Shown here: positions 1 through 7,687 of the stretch, one piece after another | Layout: each line of letters starts with the position of its first letter | How positions within the stretch are numbered: position 1 is the stretch's first letter | DNA from: Lachnospiraceae bacterium | GTDB taxonomy: Bacteria > Bacillota > Clostridia > Lachnospirales > Lachnospiraceae | Assembly: GCA_022769665.1 (NCBI GenBank) | Contig: JALEIR010000068.1 | Coordinates: 1-32,680, forward strand | Reading direction: 5' to 3' | DNA length: 32,680 bases | Notes under the pieces: generated by a model | The model's input: only the letters and a program-made list of their open reading frames with translations | Told to the model about the DNA's origin: nothing | Databases searched by the model: none | Made by a program: the position numbers and the translations under genes

Positions 1-57
1 CCCTTCTCCTCACCGTACGCTCACTCCCTTGCAGTAATCTTTTCTCTGCTTATCTCC

Positions 58-85
58 ATTGTAACAGATTCTTTTTCCGCTTCAA
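58..85 (-). promoter_or_regulatory. Putative sigma-A promoter for a gene beyond the left edge
   Basis: On the minus strand a TTGAAG -35 box (80-85) and a TACAAT -10 box (58-63) are separated by 16 bp. Purine-rich ribosome-binding-like sequence follows close to the left edge, with a possible GTG start, but no start can be fixed. The site lies beyond the terminator at 126-156, so it most likely begins the next transcription unit. The rest of positions 1-125 shows nothing else convincing. Confidence 0.45.
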
Positions 86-125
86 GCCGGAAACGCCAAG
101 ATGCACCTTTATACCCACAAGATGC

Positions 126-156
126 AAAAATCCCCGAAGCACTTCTGCCTCGGGGA
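126..156 (-). terminator. Rho-independent terminator of the metal operon
   Basis: An 11-bp stem with one G-U pair (131-141 with 146-156) and a four-base loop is followed on the minus strand by five T residues (126-130). It lies about 27 bp after the stop codon of the histidine phosphatase gene and would end the operon that starts near 4,110. Confidence 0.9.
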
Positions 157-183
157 ACAAAGGGACTCGCAATTTATTCAATT

Positions 184-912
184 TCAATCATGTCTTTCAT
201 CACCGTCAAAGGTCTCACAGAACCGCGCGGCAAAAGCCGGTTCCTCATCACCTGCATAAAGGTGGGAGATATCGCCGAAGCTGCTCACCCGGAAGGAGGC
301 CTTTCCCTGTCTCCTCTCCTCCGTATACACGGTTGTCACTGACGTAGGCGCTGCGCAGGTATTATGCCAGAGAATCATGGGTGATACATTCATCAAATGA
401 GACAAAAGCACACATTCCAGACCGAAATGACAAAAGAACACAAGCGTATCGCGGTTTGACTGCTCAACACGGTACAGTTCACCCTCTCGGACATAGCCAT
501 GCTCCGCCAGCAGCGCGTCAAAACTGTCCGTCACATATCGGTACACCTCGTCCACCCTGCCTTCCTTCATAATCTCCGTCTCACACCACTGTTTCCGGTC
601 AAAATACCTTTCATCCGCAGTCCAGTCCTCCGGAAGCCAGTCCCACGCAATGATTTTCCTATCCTTCACATCAGGTCGATTAATCTGGGGCGGGAACTCC
701 CTGAGCCAGTCACATTCCACCGCTGTTCTGCCCATTTTTTCCAAGGTCAGTGATGCGGTATCCTTCGCCCTGCCCAAAGGTGACACATAAAACTCCTTAA
801 CATCCAGCTTGCTGATACGCTCCGAGAGCAGTCCTGCCTCTCTCCACCCCTTTTCCGTAAGGGAATCTATTGCGTAATCCGGGTCTCCGTGCCTGATAAT
901 CACTAATCTCAT
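184..912 (-). CDS. Histidine phosphatase (phosphoglycerate-mutase-like) family protein
   Basis: A cytosolic phosphatase of the histidine phosphatase superfamily, 242 residues from the chosen start. The N-terminus carries the RHG signature (R7-H8-G9, the phospho-accepting His), SPLGRAKDT supplies the second conserved Arg (R48), and CHFGLE near residue 161 carries the second catalytic His (H162). The substrate cannot be read from sequence; the family includes phosphoglycerate mutases, cobalamin-pathway phosphatases and broad-specificity enzymes. The ATG at 912 is chosen because GGAGG lies just upstream and the RHG motif then sits at the usual distance from the start; an upstream ATG at 975 would overlap the ZIP gene and add about 20 unconserved residues. 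It is the last gene of the metal operon, 46 bp after the transporter, but nothing in it suggests a metal role. Confidence 0.88.
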   Translation of the reverse strand: MRLVIIRHGDPDYAIDSLTEKGWREAGLLSERISKLDVKEFYVSPLGRAKDTASLTLEKMGRTAVECDWLREFPPQINRPDVKDRKIIAWDWLPEDWTADERYFDRKQWCETEIMKEGRVDEVYRYVTDSFDALLAEHGYVREGELYRVEQSNRDTLVFFCHFGLECVLLSHLMNVSPMILWHNTCAAPTSVTTVYTEERRQGKASFRVSSFGDISHLYAGDEEPAFAARFCETFDGDERHD

Positions 913-958
913 CCTAGCCTCCATTCCGAGAACGATTCGTTCGAGGAACCACACCTGT

Positions 959-1738
959 TTATCCAAGTGCCACATCCAGCACCATCATCAGAACAAATCC
1001 CAAAGCCACACCCACCGTTCCGATATTGGTATGTTCTCCTGACTGCGACTCGGGAATCAATTCCTCCACTACTACATATACCATAGCTCCCGCCGCAAAA
1101 GCAAGCATATAAGGTAGAATGGGCACCACGCGGGACGCCAGCATGATTGTGATAAAAGCCCCCACAGGCTCAACGATGCCCGAAAGCATACCATAAAGGA
1201 ATGCCTTTCCCCTGGTTGCTCCGGCGCTGCGAAGGGGCATGGAAATAATGGCACCCTCCGGGAAATTCTGAATGGAAATTCCGATGGCAAGCGCAAGCGC
1301 TCCGGCCATGGCAGCTCCCACATCCTCAGCAAGCATGGCTGCCGCAACCGTTACTCCCACAGCCATACCCTCCGGCAGATTATGCAGTGTCACGGCAAAG
1401 ATAAGCATTGTTGTTTTCTTCAGTCCTGCTTTTACTCCCTCCGGTTTTTCACTGTCGATATGAATATGGGGCACCAGACTGTCGAGCAGCAGAAGAAACC
1501 CCATGCCCAGCAGAAATCCTGCTGAAGCAGGGAGCCATGCTGCCTTTCCCTGTTCTTCCGCCATCTCGATGGCAGGTATCAGAAGTGACCAGACAGAGGC
1601 TGCTATCATCACACCGGATGCAAATCCCAAAAGCAGCTTCTCCAGCCCTCTTCCCATCTCCTTCCGCATAAACAAAACCATTGCGGAACCCAGCGCTGTA
1701 CCTAAAAAGGGGATCCAAATAATTACATATGCACTCAT
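959..1738 (-). CDS. ZIP-family divalent metal transporter
   Basis: An integral membrane protein of 259 residues with about eight hydrophobic segments. Two ZIP signature motifs are present: HNLPEG (119-124) in TM4 and NFPEG (158-162) in TM5, which form the binuclear metal site in this family, plus EPVG (190-193) and EELIPE (225-230) in later helices. The cytoplasmic loop holds a short His pair (HIHID, 91-95), less His-rich than many ZIPs. ZIP proteins usually move Zn, Fe, Mn or similar ions into the cytoplasm. It follows the P-type ATPase gene by 60 bp and probably shares its transcript, so an apparent importer is paired with an exporter. The ribosome binding site is weak (AAAGG about 11 bp upstream). 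Metal specificity is not determined. Confidence 0.9.
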   Translation of the reverse strand: MSAYVIIWIPFLGTALGSAMVLFMRKEMGRGLEKLLLGFASGVMIAASVWSLLIPAIEMAEEQGKAAWLPASAGFLLGMGFLLLLDSLVPHIHIDSEKPEGVKAGLKKTTMLIFAVTLHNLPEGMAVGVTVAAAMLAEDVGAAMAGALALAIGISIQNFPEGAIISMPLRSAGATRGKAFLYGMLSGIVEPVGAFITIMLASRVVPILPYMLAFAAGAMVYVVVEELIPESQSGEHTNIGTVGVALGFVLMMVLDVALG

Positions 1739-1798
1739 TTTTCTTTCAGCCTTTTCTCTTCATTTATTCATATTCAACTTTTTCCGAAACGGTGACAA

Positions 1799-3766
1799 CT
1801 ATTTTGATTTTATTTTCAGGCATCTGACTGCGTTCAATACAGCCAGCACCATTACACCCACATCCGCAAAAATGGCAAGCCACATTCCGGCAATTCCCAA
1901 CGCTCCGAGAAGCAGACAAATTGCTTTTACTCCCAAGGCAAACACAATGTTCTCATAGACAATACGCAGACATTTTCTGGAAATGCGCATCGCCAGGGCC
2001 AGCTTCATGGGATTATCGTCCATCAGTACAATATCCGCTGCCTCAATAGCCGCATCGGAACCTAACGCTCCCATGGCAACTCCGATGTCCGCTCTGGAAA
2101 GCACCGGTGCATCGTTAATACCGTCACCCACAAAAGCAAGTTTTTCTTTTGCGCCTTTTTCATCCAACAACGCTTCTACCGCATCTACCTTGTCCCCGGG
2201 TAGCAGTTCGCTCTTCACCTCATCCAGTCCCAGCTGTTCGGCCACATGCCTGGCCACGGCATCGCTGTCTCCGGTGAGCATCACCGTCTTTTTCACTCCC
2301 GCTGCCTTCAGCGCTGCCACAGCCTGTGCGGATTGTTCCTTCACTACATCGGAAATCAAAATATATCCCGCATAGAAACCGTTTATCGCCAAATACACAA
2401 CAGTACCCACACCGGTGTTCTCTTCATACGGCACTCCCAGCTTTTTCATCAGTTTGGCATTTCCCGCCGCCACTTTCGCTCCGTCCACCAGTGCCGTCAC
2501 GCCATGCCCGCCGATTTCCTCCACCTCGGACACCTTTGTCATATCAATTTCCTGTCCGAAAGCATCCTTCAGACTCTTGGAAATCGGATGGTTGGAATAA
2601 CTTTCCGCATAGGCGGCATATTTCAAAAGTTCCCGTCCTGCCGGTTCCGATTCTGTTTCTTCCGCCGTGGCAGTCTTCTCTGCAATGTAGTTTTCAAAGG
2701 CTTTCGAAGGTTGAATCTCCGTCACCTGGAACACACCTTTGGTCAGGGTCCCTGTCTTGTCAAATACCACATATTTCGTCTGTGCCAAAGCTTCCAGATA
2801 ATTGGAACCCTTTACCAGAATGCCGCAGGCACTTGCACCGCCGATACCTCCGAAAAAGCTTAACGGAATGGAAATAACCAGAGCGCAAGGACAGCTGATA
2901 ACCAGAAAAGTCAGGGCACGAATCACCCAGTTGCTCCAGTTTGCGGCATTACCCATCAGCAAATTCGCCAAAGGCGGTATCACTGCCAGAGCCAAAGCGC
3001 CATAACATACCGCAGGTGTGTAGTACCTGGCAAACTTTGTAATAAAATTCTCGGATTTGGATTTCTTCATACCTGAGTTTTCCACCAGATCCAGAATCTT
3101 GGAAACGGTTGACTCTCCAAATTCCTTTGTGGTCCGTATTCTCAAAAGTCCTGTGATATTGACACATCCGCTGACGACTTCCTCTCCGGTCTTGATATCT
3201 CTGGGTACACTTTCTCCGGTCAGGGCGGAAGTATTTAACGTTGAACTGCCCTCCACCACCACTCCGTCGATGGGAACCTTTTCGCCCGGCTGTACCACGA
3301 TAACAGTACCCGGCTCTACGTCCTCCGGATCCATCTGCTCCAGGCTGCCGTCTTCCTTTTCCATATTGGCATAGTCCGGTCTGATATCCATCAGTGCTGT
3401 AATGTTCTTCCGGCTCTTTCCCACTGCTACAGACTGAAACAGCTCGCCCACCTGGTAAAACAGCATTACGGCTACACCTTCAGCAAATTCTCCCTCCAGT
3501 CCCCGGCTCTCGTTATACACTCCCAACAGCATGGCACCCACTGTAGCCACCGCCATCAGGAAATTTTCGTCAAACACCTCGCCGTGGGCGATACCCAGCG
3601 CAGCCTTCCGCAAAATATCATAGCCAATGATGAAATAAGGTATCAGATAAAGAGCAAAACGCAAGTATCCTTCCACGGGAACAAAGTAAAGCACCACGAT
3701 GAGAATTGCCGCTATGATGATACGGTACAAAACCTTTTTTTGTTTCTTTGTCATGTCTATATCCAT
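1799..3766 (-). CDS. cadA: Zn/Cd/Pb-type heavy-metal P1B ATPase lacking an N-terminal metal-binding domain
   Basis: A metal-exporting P-type ATPase of 655 residues. Motifs in order: TGES (183-186) in the actuator domain, the CPC metal-site motif (292-294) in TM6, DKTGT (336-340, phosphorylated D336), HP (393-394) and GDGIND (547-552). The last membrane helices contain K614 and D635-x-G637, which match the Lys and DxG pair that define Zn/Cd/Pb pumps (P1B-2, ZntA/CadA) rather than copper pumps. The N-terminus goes straight into the first membrane helix (residues 11-30); the usual fused CxxC domain is missing, but a separate gene 19 bp upstream encodes one. ATG at 3766 is used; an in-frame ATG four codons later is an alternative. 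Expected role: efflux of zinc or toxic divalent ions, induced through the operator near 4100. Confidence 0.93.
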   Translation of the reverse strand: MDIDMTKKQKKVLYRIIIAAILIVVLYFVPVEGYLRFALYLIPYFIIGYDILRKAALGIAHGEVFDENFLMAVATVGAMLLGVYNESRGLEGEFAEGVAVMLFYQVGELFQSVAVGKSRKNITALMDIRPDYANMEKEDGSLEQMDPEDVEPGTVIVVQPGEKVPIDGVVVEGSSTLNTSALTGESVPRDIKTGEEVVSGCVNITGLLRIRTTKEFGESTVSKILDLVENSGMKKSKSENFITKFARYYTPAVCYGALALAVIPPLANLLMGNAANWSNWVIRALTFLVISCPCALVISIPLSFFGGIGGASACGILVKGSNYLEALAQTKYVVFDKTGTLTKGVFQVTEIQPSKAFENYIAEKTATAEETESEPAGRELLKYAAYAESYSNHPISKSLKDAFGQEIDMTKVSEVEEIGGHGVTALVDGAKVAAGNAKLMKKLGVPYEENTGVGTVVYLAINGFYAGYILISDVVKEQSAQAVAALKAAGVKKTVMLTGDSDAVARHVAEQLGLDEVKSELLPGDKVDAVEALLDEKGAKEKLAFVGDGINDAPVLSRADIGVAMGALGSDAAIEAADIVLMDDNPMKLALAMRISRKCLRIVYENIVFALGVKAICLLLGALGIAGMWLAIFADVGVMVLAVLNAVRCLKIKSK

Positions 3767-3785
3767 GCCTTTCCGATTTTTTGTC

Positions 3786-4007
3786 TCAGTCCAGGAAAAT
3801 CTCGCAGTCGCTTTCTACCTTTTTACATGCCTTCAAAACCGCTTTCATAACTGCTTTTTCGTCAGCTTCTTCCGCAAATTCCACCTTCATCTTCTGCGTC
3901 ATAAAGTTCACGGCAGCATCCTGCACACCGTCTACCTTTTTAGTTGCTTCCTCCATCTTCAATGCACAGTTTGCGCAATCCACTTCAATTTTGTAAGTTT
4001 TTTTCAT
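3786..4007 (-). CDS. Small heavy-metal-associated (HMA) domain protein
   Basis: A soluble 73-residue protein with one HMA fold. The metal-binding loop reads VDCANCA, giving a CxxC pair preceded by Asp. In ZntA-type pumps the Asp before the first Cys helps select Zn/Cd, whereas copper chaperones usually have MT at this place, so zinc or cadmium binding is inferred. The ATG at 4007 is chosen because AGGAGG lies 7-8 bp upstream; the reading frame stays open to 4103 but those 32 codons lie in the leader and over the predicted start of transcription. It is the first gene of the operon, just before a P1B ATPase that lacks this domain, so it probably acts as its detached metal-binding domain or metallochaperone. 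Confidence 0.88.
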   Translation of the reverse strand: MKKTYKIEVDCANCALKMEEATKKVDGVQDAAVNFMTQKMKVEFAEEADEKAVMKAVLKACKKVESDCEIFLD

Positions 4008-4049
4008 ATTCTTACCCTCCTGCATTTGGTTTATGTTCTCCTGCATACT

Positions 4050-4072
4050 ATGCAAATGCAACTCATTTGCAT
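4050..4072 (-). other. Inverted repeat in the 5' leader of the metal operon
   Basis: ATGCAAATG (4050-4058) and CATTTGCAT (4064-4072) form a perfect 9-bp inverted repeat with a 5-base spacer. It lies between the predicted transcription start and the ribosome binding site of the HMA gene. It could be an mRNA hairpin or a second regulator site; nothing decides between them. Confidence 0.55.
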
Positions 4073-4090
4073 TTACGTTGTATGATTCAT

Positions 4091-4144
4091 TCATATGAAC
4101 CATTGTTCATATGATTATCATACCATAATCCTATTCATTGTCAA
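4091..4144 (-). promoter_or_regulatory. Metal-operon promoter with ArsR/SmtB-type operator
   Basis: On the minus strand TTGACA (4139-4144) is followed 16 bp later by an extended -10, TGG plus TATGAT (4117-4122). Immediately downstream, 4091-4114 is a perfect palindrome, TCATATGAAC-N4-GTTCATATGA, which would cover the transcription start. ArsR/SmtB-family metal sensors (CzrA, SmtB, CadC, NmtR) bind TGAAC/GTTCA inverted repeats of this kind at such positions and release DNA when they bind metal. No ArsR-type gene is present in the window, so the regulator would be encoded elsewhere. About 85 bp of leader follow before the HMA start codon. Confidence 0.85.
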
Positions 4145-4193
4145 GACTATTTCTTCATTCAGACATAATAAATGATTTGACACGTCAGGAATG

Positions 4194-4222
4194 AAAAAAA
4201 GAGGCAGTCTCCCGACCGCCTC
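4194..4222 (-). terminator. Rho-independent terminator after the GH2 gene
   Basis: A 9-bp stem with one G-U pair (4201-4209 with 4214-4222) and loop GGGA is followed on the minus strand by a run of seven T residues (4194-4200). It begins 7 bp after the stop codon of the GH2 gene and separates it from the metal operon promoter. Confidence 0.9.
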
Positions 4223-4229
4223 ATCTGCA

Positions 4230-5912
4230 TTATTCCCGATAATTTCCCTTGCTTTTATACAGGCTCTTCACCACCTCATAAGAAAGCTTAGGTCTTCTGT
4301 ATTCATCCACAATCCCCTTGTTATTCATGGTTCTCGGCCGGATGGAGAACCAGCTGTCGCAGACTCTCACATCACAGAACTGCCAGATATAGATGCCGCT
4401 GCAGCCCTCCTGTTCAAACACAGCCGTAATCTGCTGCTTCAGTGCTTCCGCCTGATATTCCTCGGACCATTTTACCTTTGCAGGTGTCCGATAACCATAG
4501 ATAGCTCCCGCACCTGTCTCCGTAATCAGGAACGGCTTGCCCTTTCCTTCCGTATCCGTCTGTACCCACTGATACAAATCCTCCAGATACTCCTTAACCG
4601 GTGTATCATGATACCACTTGGGATAAATATTATACGATACTACCTCAGGCAGTCCGAAACAAATATCTGTCTTAAACTGACAGCTGGCTGAAGAACGGGG
4701 TCTGTAGGGATCCAGCTTCCTGATCAAATCATACTGTGCAGTATAGCAGGATTTTCCGTATTCCGTGTGACTGGCGCATTCATTCAGAATACCCCAGATA
4801 TAAATAGAGGGATGGTTGTAATGGGCTGTAATCATCTCACGGATACAATCCTCACACTGCTGCTCGAAATGAGGATTGCGCATATTTTCTTCGGAAAGTC
4901 CTCTGGCATGGTTTTCCTCCCAGACCAGAATACCCTGTTCATCACATAAATCCAGAAACAGCTCATCATTGGGATAATGAGATGTACGGATAGAGTTTGC
5001 TCCCAAATCCTTTGCCACCATCAAATCATACTGCATGGCTTCAAAGGGCAGTGCGCAGCCAAACTGCGGATGGTCTTCGTGACGGCAGAAGCCTTTTATA
5101 AAAAGCTTCTTTCCGCTTAACAGGATGTCTTTTCCCTCAACGCGCACCTCTCGAAAGCCGATTCTGTCTATCAAATCATCCACCGGGGTCCCGCCGGCAT
5201 CGCAAATCACCGCACCCAGCATACAAAGTACAGGTTCTTCCGGCGACCAGCTTTTGGCCTGTTCAAAGGAAAGCTCTCCGGTTTCCACGACCCGCGTTTC
5301 TCCTCCTTCAAGCTGTACCGGACAGGCATAAAATTCTTTACCGTCCAAAGACAACTTCAACGTTCCGATATAGGGTCTGTCAGTCAGATTGCATAGGTTT
5401 ATCTGCACTGTCCCTTGCCAGCTTCCTTTCCAAAGCGGTGTAAAATGCATCCAACTGATATAAATATCGCCCAGCTCCTCCAGTATGACACCTCTTGAGA
5501 TACCGCCGTAGGACTGATAATCATTGGGGACATGCAGCGCAGAATCCGGGCCAAAAGCATTATCTGCCTCTACTTCCAATCCGTGTGTTCCCGGTTTCAT
5601 ATCTTTCATTACCACGTCAAAGGGTGTATAGGCGTTATAGTGCGTCGCCACCTGCTGCCCGTCCACCCGGACAGTTGCGGTATGACTGACTCCTTTGAAC
5701 TCAAGTCTGATATTTCCGCCTGCTTCAAACTCTCTGGAATAGGAGCCCTTCCCACGGTAATTTACCGTCTCCGGATAGGTTTCCCAACAGCCGGGAACCG
5801 CAACAGATATACTTTGTCCGTCTCCCTCCTCCGTAACCGTATGAAATTTCCAAAGGCAGGAGGACAGCTCTTTTGTCCTACGGATTTTATGCGTCTCAAA
5901 TGCTCTGATCAA
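4230..5912 (-). CDS. GH2 family beta-glucuronidase-like enzyme
   Basis: A 560-residue glycoside hydrolase of family 2 with the usual order: sugar-binding jelly-roll (about 1-145), Ig-like domain (about 150-255) and catalytic TIM barrel (about 260-560). The acid/base Glu lies in NE (E378) and the nucleophile in ITETG (E465). N530-x-K532 followed by Gly matches the NxK motif that binds the glucuronate carboxylate in beta-glucuronidases (N566/K568 in E. coli), favouring glucuronidase over galactosidase. The segment after the WEEN motif is short, so the long active-site loop of E. coli-type enzymes is absent. No signal peptide: likely cytoplasmic, acting on imported glucuronides. The start is TTG at 5912, supported by GAGG seven bases upstream and by an in-frame stop eight codons before it. 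It follows the clpX-like gene by 18 bp and probably shares its transcript. Confidence 0.87.
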   Translation of the reverse strand: MIRAFETHKIRRTKELSSCLWKFHTVTEEGDGQSISVAVPGCWETYPETVNYRGKGSYSREFEAGGNIRLEFKGVSHTATVRVDGQQVATHYNAYTPFDVVMKDMKPGTHGLEVEADNAFGPDSALHVPNDYQSYGGISRGVILEELGDIYISWMHFTPLWKGSWQGTVQINLCNLTDRPYIGTLKLSLDGKEFYACPVQLEGGETRVVETGELSFEQAKSWSPEEPVLCMLGAVICDAGGTPVDDLIDRIGFREVRVEGKDILLSGKKLFIKGFCRHEDHPQFGCALPFEAMQYDLMVAKDLGANSIRTSHYPNDELFLDLCDEQGILVWEENHARGLSEENMRNPHFEQQCEDCIREMITAHYNHPSIYIWGILNECASHTEYGKSCYTAQYDLIRKLDPYRPRSSASCQFKTDICFGLPEVVSYNIYPKWYHDTPVKEYLEDLYQWVQTDTEGKGKPFLITETGAGAIYGYRTPAKVKWSEEYQAEALKQQITAVFEQEGCSGIYIWQFCDVRVCDSWFSIRPRTMNNKGIVDEYRRPKLSYEVVKSLYKSKGNYRE

Positions 5913-5930
5913 TGTCTGTACCTCGCGATA

Positions 5931-7502
5931 TTATTCATCCTTCAACGGTAACTCATTCAGCTTTTCTGCAGACTCCGGAATCTGATTGCTGCGGATATCA
6001 ATAATAGGGCCTCCGGTTCCCTCAATGTATTCCCGGGTAATGGTCACCCGCCCGATATTGTCATCCTTGGGAATTTCATACATGATATCCAGCATGAATT
6101 CCTCTATGATGGAACGAAGGGCTCTGGCACCGGTATCTCTCTCCATGGCTTTTTCCGCAATGGCTTCCAGTGCATCATCGGTAAATTCCAGCTTCACCTC
6201 ATCCAGCTCCAAAAGCTTCTGATATTGCTTTAAAATAGCATTCTTGGGCTCCTTCAGTATCTTTACCATCATTTCCTTGGAAAGTCCTTCCAGTGTAAAA
6301 ATGATTGGCAGACGCCCGATAAACTCAGGTATCATACCGAACTTCCTGATATCCTCCACAGTCACCTTGGACAGAATATTCTTATCCTTGTCATACTTGT
6401 CCTTCAGTTCGGAATTAAAGCCGATGGATGCCGTCTTGGTCAGGCGCTCCTTGATAATATCCTCCAAATCGGGAAAAGCACCGCCGCAGATGAACAGAAT
6501 ATTTCTGGTATTCACGGTGGCAAGCGGAACCATGGCATTCTTGCTGTTGGCTCCCACAGGTACCTCAACCTCCGCACCCTCCAGCAATTTCAGCATTCCC
6601 TGCTGTACGCTCTCACCGCTGACATCTCTTGTATTGTTGTTCTTTTTCTTGGCAATCTTGTCTATCTCATCGATAAAGATGATTCCGCGCTCTGCCTTTT
6701 CCACATCGTTGTCTGCCGCTGCCAGTAACTTGGAAACAACAGACTCTATATCGTCGCCGATATAGCCGGCTTCGGTCAGGGAGGTAGCATCTGCAATTGC
6801 CAGAGGCACATCCAACAGTCGTGCCAGCGTCTTTACCAAATAAGTCTTACCGCAGCCTGTAGGTCCTATCATCAGCATGTTGGACTTCTCAATTTCAATA
6901 TTGTCCATGGTGTTGGTAACCACGCGCTTATAATGATTATATACCGCTACGGAAATCACCTTTTTGGCATATTCCTGTCCCACCACATACTCATCCAGAC
7001 TGGCTTTAATTTTGTGAGGTGCGGGGATATCCCTGATATTCAAAACAGGCTCCTCACCCTCTTTTTTCTTCTTTTTCTTCAGCTTCTGTTTGTTGGGAAT
7101 TCCGCCGTCTCCCTGAAGATCTGCCAGATTGACAAAGCTGATGTTGGGAAATCCGCCCTGCCTTGTCATTTCATCTATCTCCCGCTGTAACTGGGGATTA
7201 TTCAGCATTCCCTGATAATCGAACTGGCTGACTGCATCCATTGTCTTATGCATGCAATCGTCACACACGCAGATATTGTTGGGCATCTTAAACATCTTGC
7301 CCGCCTTGCTTTCCGGTCTGCGGCAGATAAAGCAGACGTCCTCATATTCGCTGTTGTCGCTTTTCCCCGCATTCTGAGTTTTGGAAGCATCGGAATGTCC
7401 TTCGGTCAAATCCACGCTCTTCTCTCCCTCTCCCGACTCCGTTACACCGGTTTCTTTATCTTTATCCGCATCCTTGTTGTTTTCATCATATAAATCAGAC
7501 AT
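5931..7502 (-). CDS. clpX: Divergent ClpX-type AAA+ unfoldase (second ClpX paralogue)
   Basis: A 523-residue ClpX-family ATPase, about 100 residues longer than standard ClpX. An acidic disordered tail (about 1-52) precedes a C4 zinc finger (C57, C60, C80, C83), then a linker with a Lys-rich run (about 140-148). The AAA+ core has Walker A GPTGCGKT (213-220), pore loop GYIGDD (246-251), Walker B FIDEID, arginine-finger region GRLP (396-399) and sensor-2 GAR (458-460). IGF (360-362), the ClpP-docking tripeptide of ClpX, is kept. The RKH substrate loop of ClpX (GGRKHP) is replaced by GANSKNAMVP. It should therefore still feed ClpP but may choose different substrates. The ATG at 7502 is chosen for its GAGGAG site; 20 upstream codons of open frame look unrelated. 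Neighbours do not include clpP, tig or lon, unlike the usual clpX locus. Confidence 0.88.
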   Translation of the reverse strand: MSDLYDENNKDADKDKETGVTESGEGEKSVDLTEGHSDASKTQNAGKSDNSEYEDVCFICRRPESKAGKMFKMPNNICVCDDCMHKTMDAVSQFDYQGMLNNPQLQREIDEMTRQGGFPNISFVNLADLQGDGGIPNKQKLKKKKKKEGEEPVLNIRDIPAPHKIKASLDEYVVGQEYAKKVISVAVYNHYKRVVTNTMDNIEIEKSNMLMIGPTGCGKTYLVKTLARLLDVPLAIADATSLTEAGYIGDDIESVVSKLLAAADNDVEKAERGIIFIDEIDKIAKKKNNNTRDVSGESVQQGMLKLLEGAEVEVPVGANSKNAMVPLATVNTRNILFICGGAFPDLEDIIKERLTKTASIGFNSELKDKYDKDKNILSKVTVEDIRKFGMIPEFIGRLPIIFTLEGLSKEMMVKILKEPKNAILKQYQKLLELDEVKLEFTDDALEAIAEKAMERDTGARALRSIIEEFMLDIMYEIPKDDNIGRVTITREYIEGTGGPIIDIRSNQIPESAEKLNELPLKDE

Positions 7503-7560
7503 TTTCTCCTCATTTCCGCAGCTGTGTAATTGTTTCGTAGTACATCCGCACTCCGCTGCC

Positions 7561-7614
7561 ACTCATATGTTTTGAATCTGATATGAGTATACTTGAAAAA
7601 CCGTTTCTATACAA
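7561..7614 (-). promoter_or_regulatory. Promoter of the clpX-like/GH2 unit, overlapped by an inverted repeat
   Basis: TTGTAT (-35, 7609-7614) and TATACT (-10, 7586-7591) are spaced by 17 bp. ACTCATAT (7561-7568) and ATATGAGT (7581-7588) make a perfect 8-bp inverted repeat with a 12-base spacer; it overlaps the -10 box and the expected start site, as a repressor site would. The regulator is unknown. Confidence 0.75.
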
Positions 7615-7634
7615 GTGAACTTTTTCTAAAGCGC

Positions 7635-7675
7635 AAAACATCCCGGCGCGAAGTCATAAGCTCCGCCCGGGATGT
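7635..7675 (-). terminator. Likely terminator after the HtrA-type gene
   Basis: A 9-bp perfect GC-rich stem (7638-7646 with 7667-7675) with a 20-base loop that can pair further (GCG/CGC) is followed on the minus strand by a short T run (7635-7638) and a second T-rich stretch. It lies 12 bp beyond the stop codon of the protease gene. Confidence 0.7.
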
Positions 7676-7687
7676 CATTACTGCCAT

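Noticed and set aside
913..975. Extended N-terminus of the histidine phosphatase
   Set aside because: The extra 21 codons overlap the ZIP gene and precede the ribosome binding site that serves the ATG at 912.
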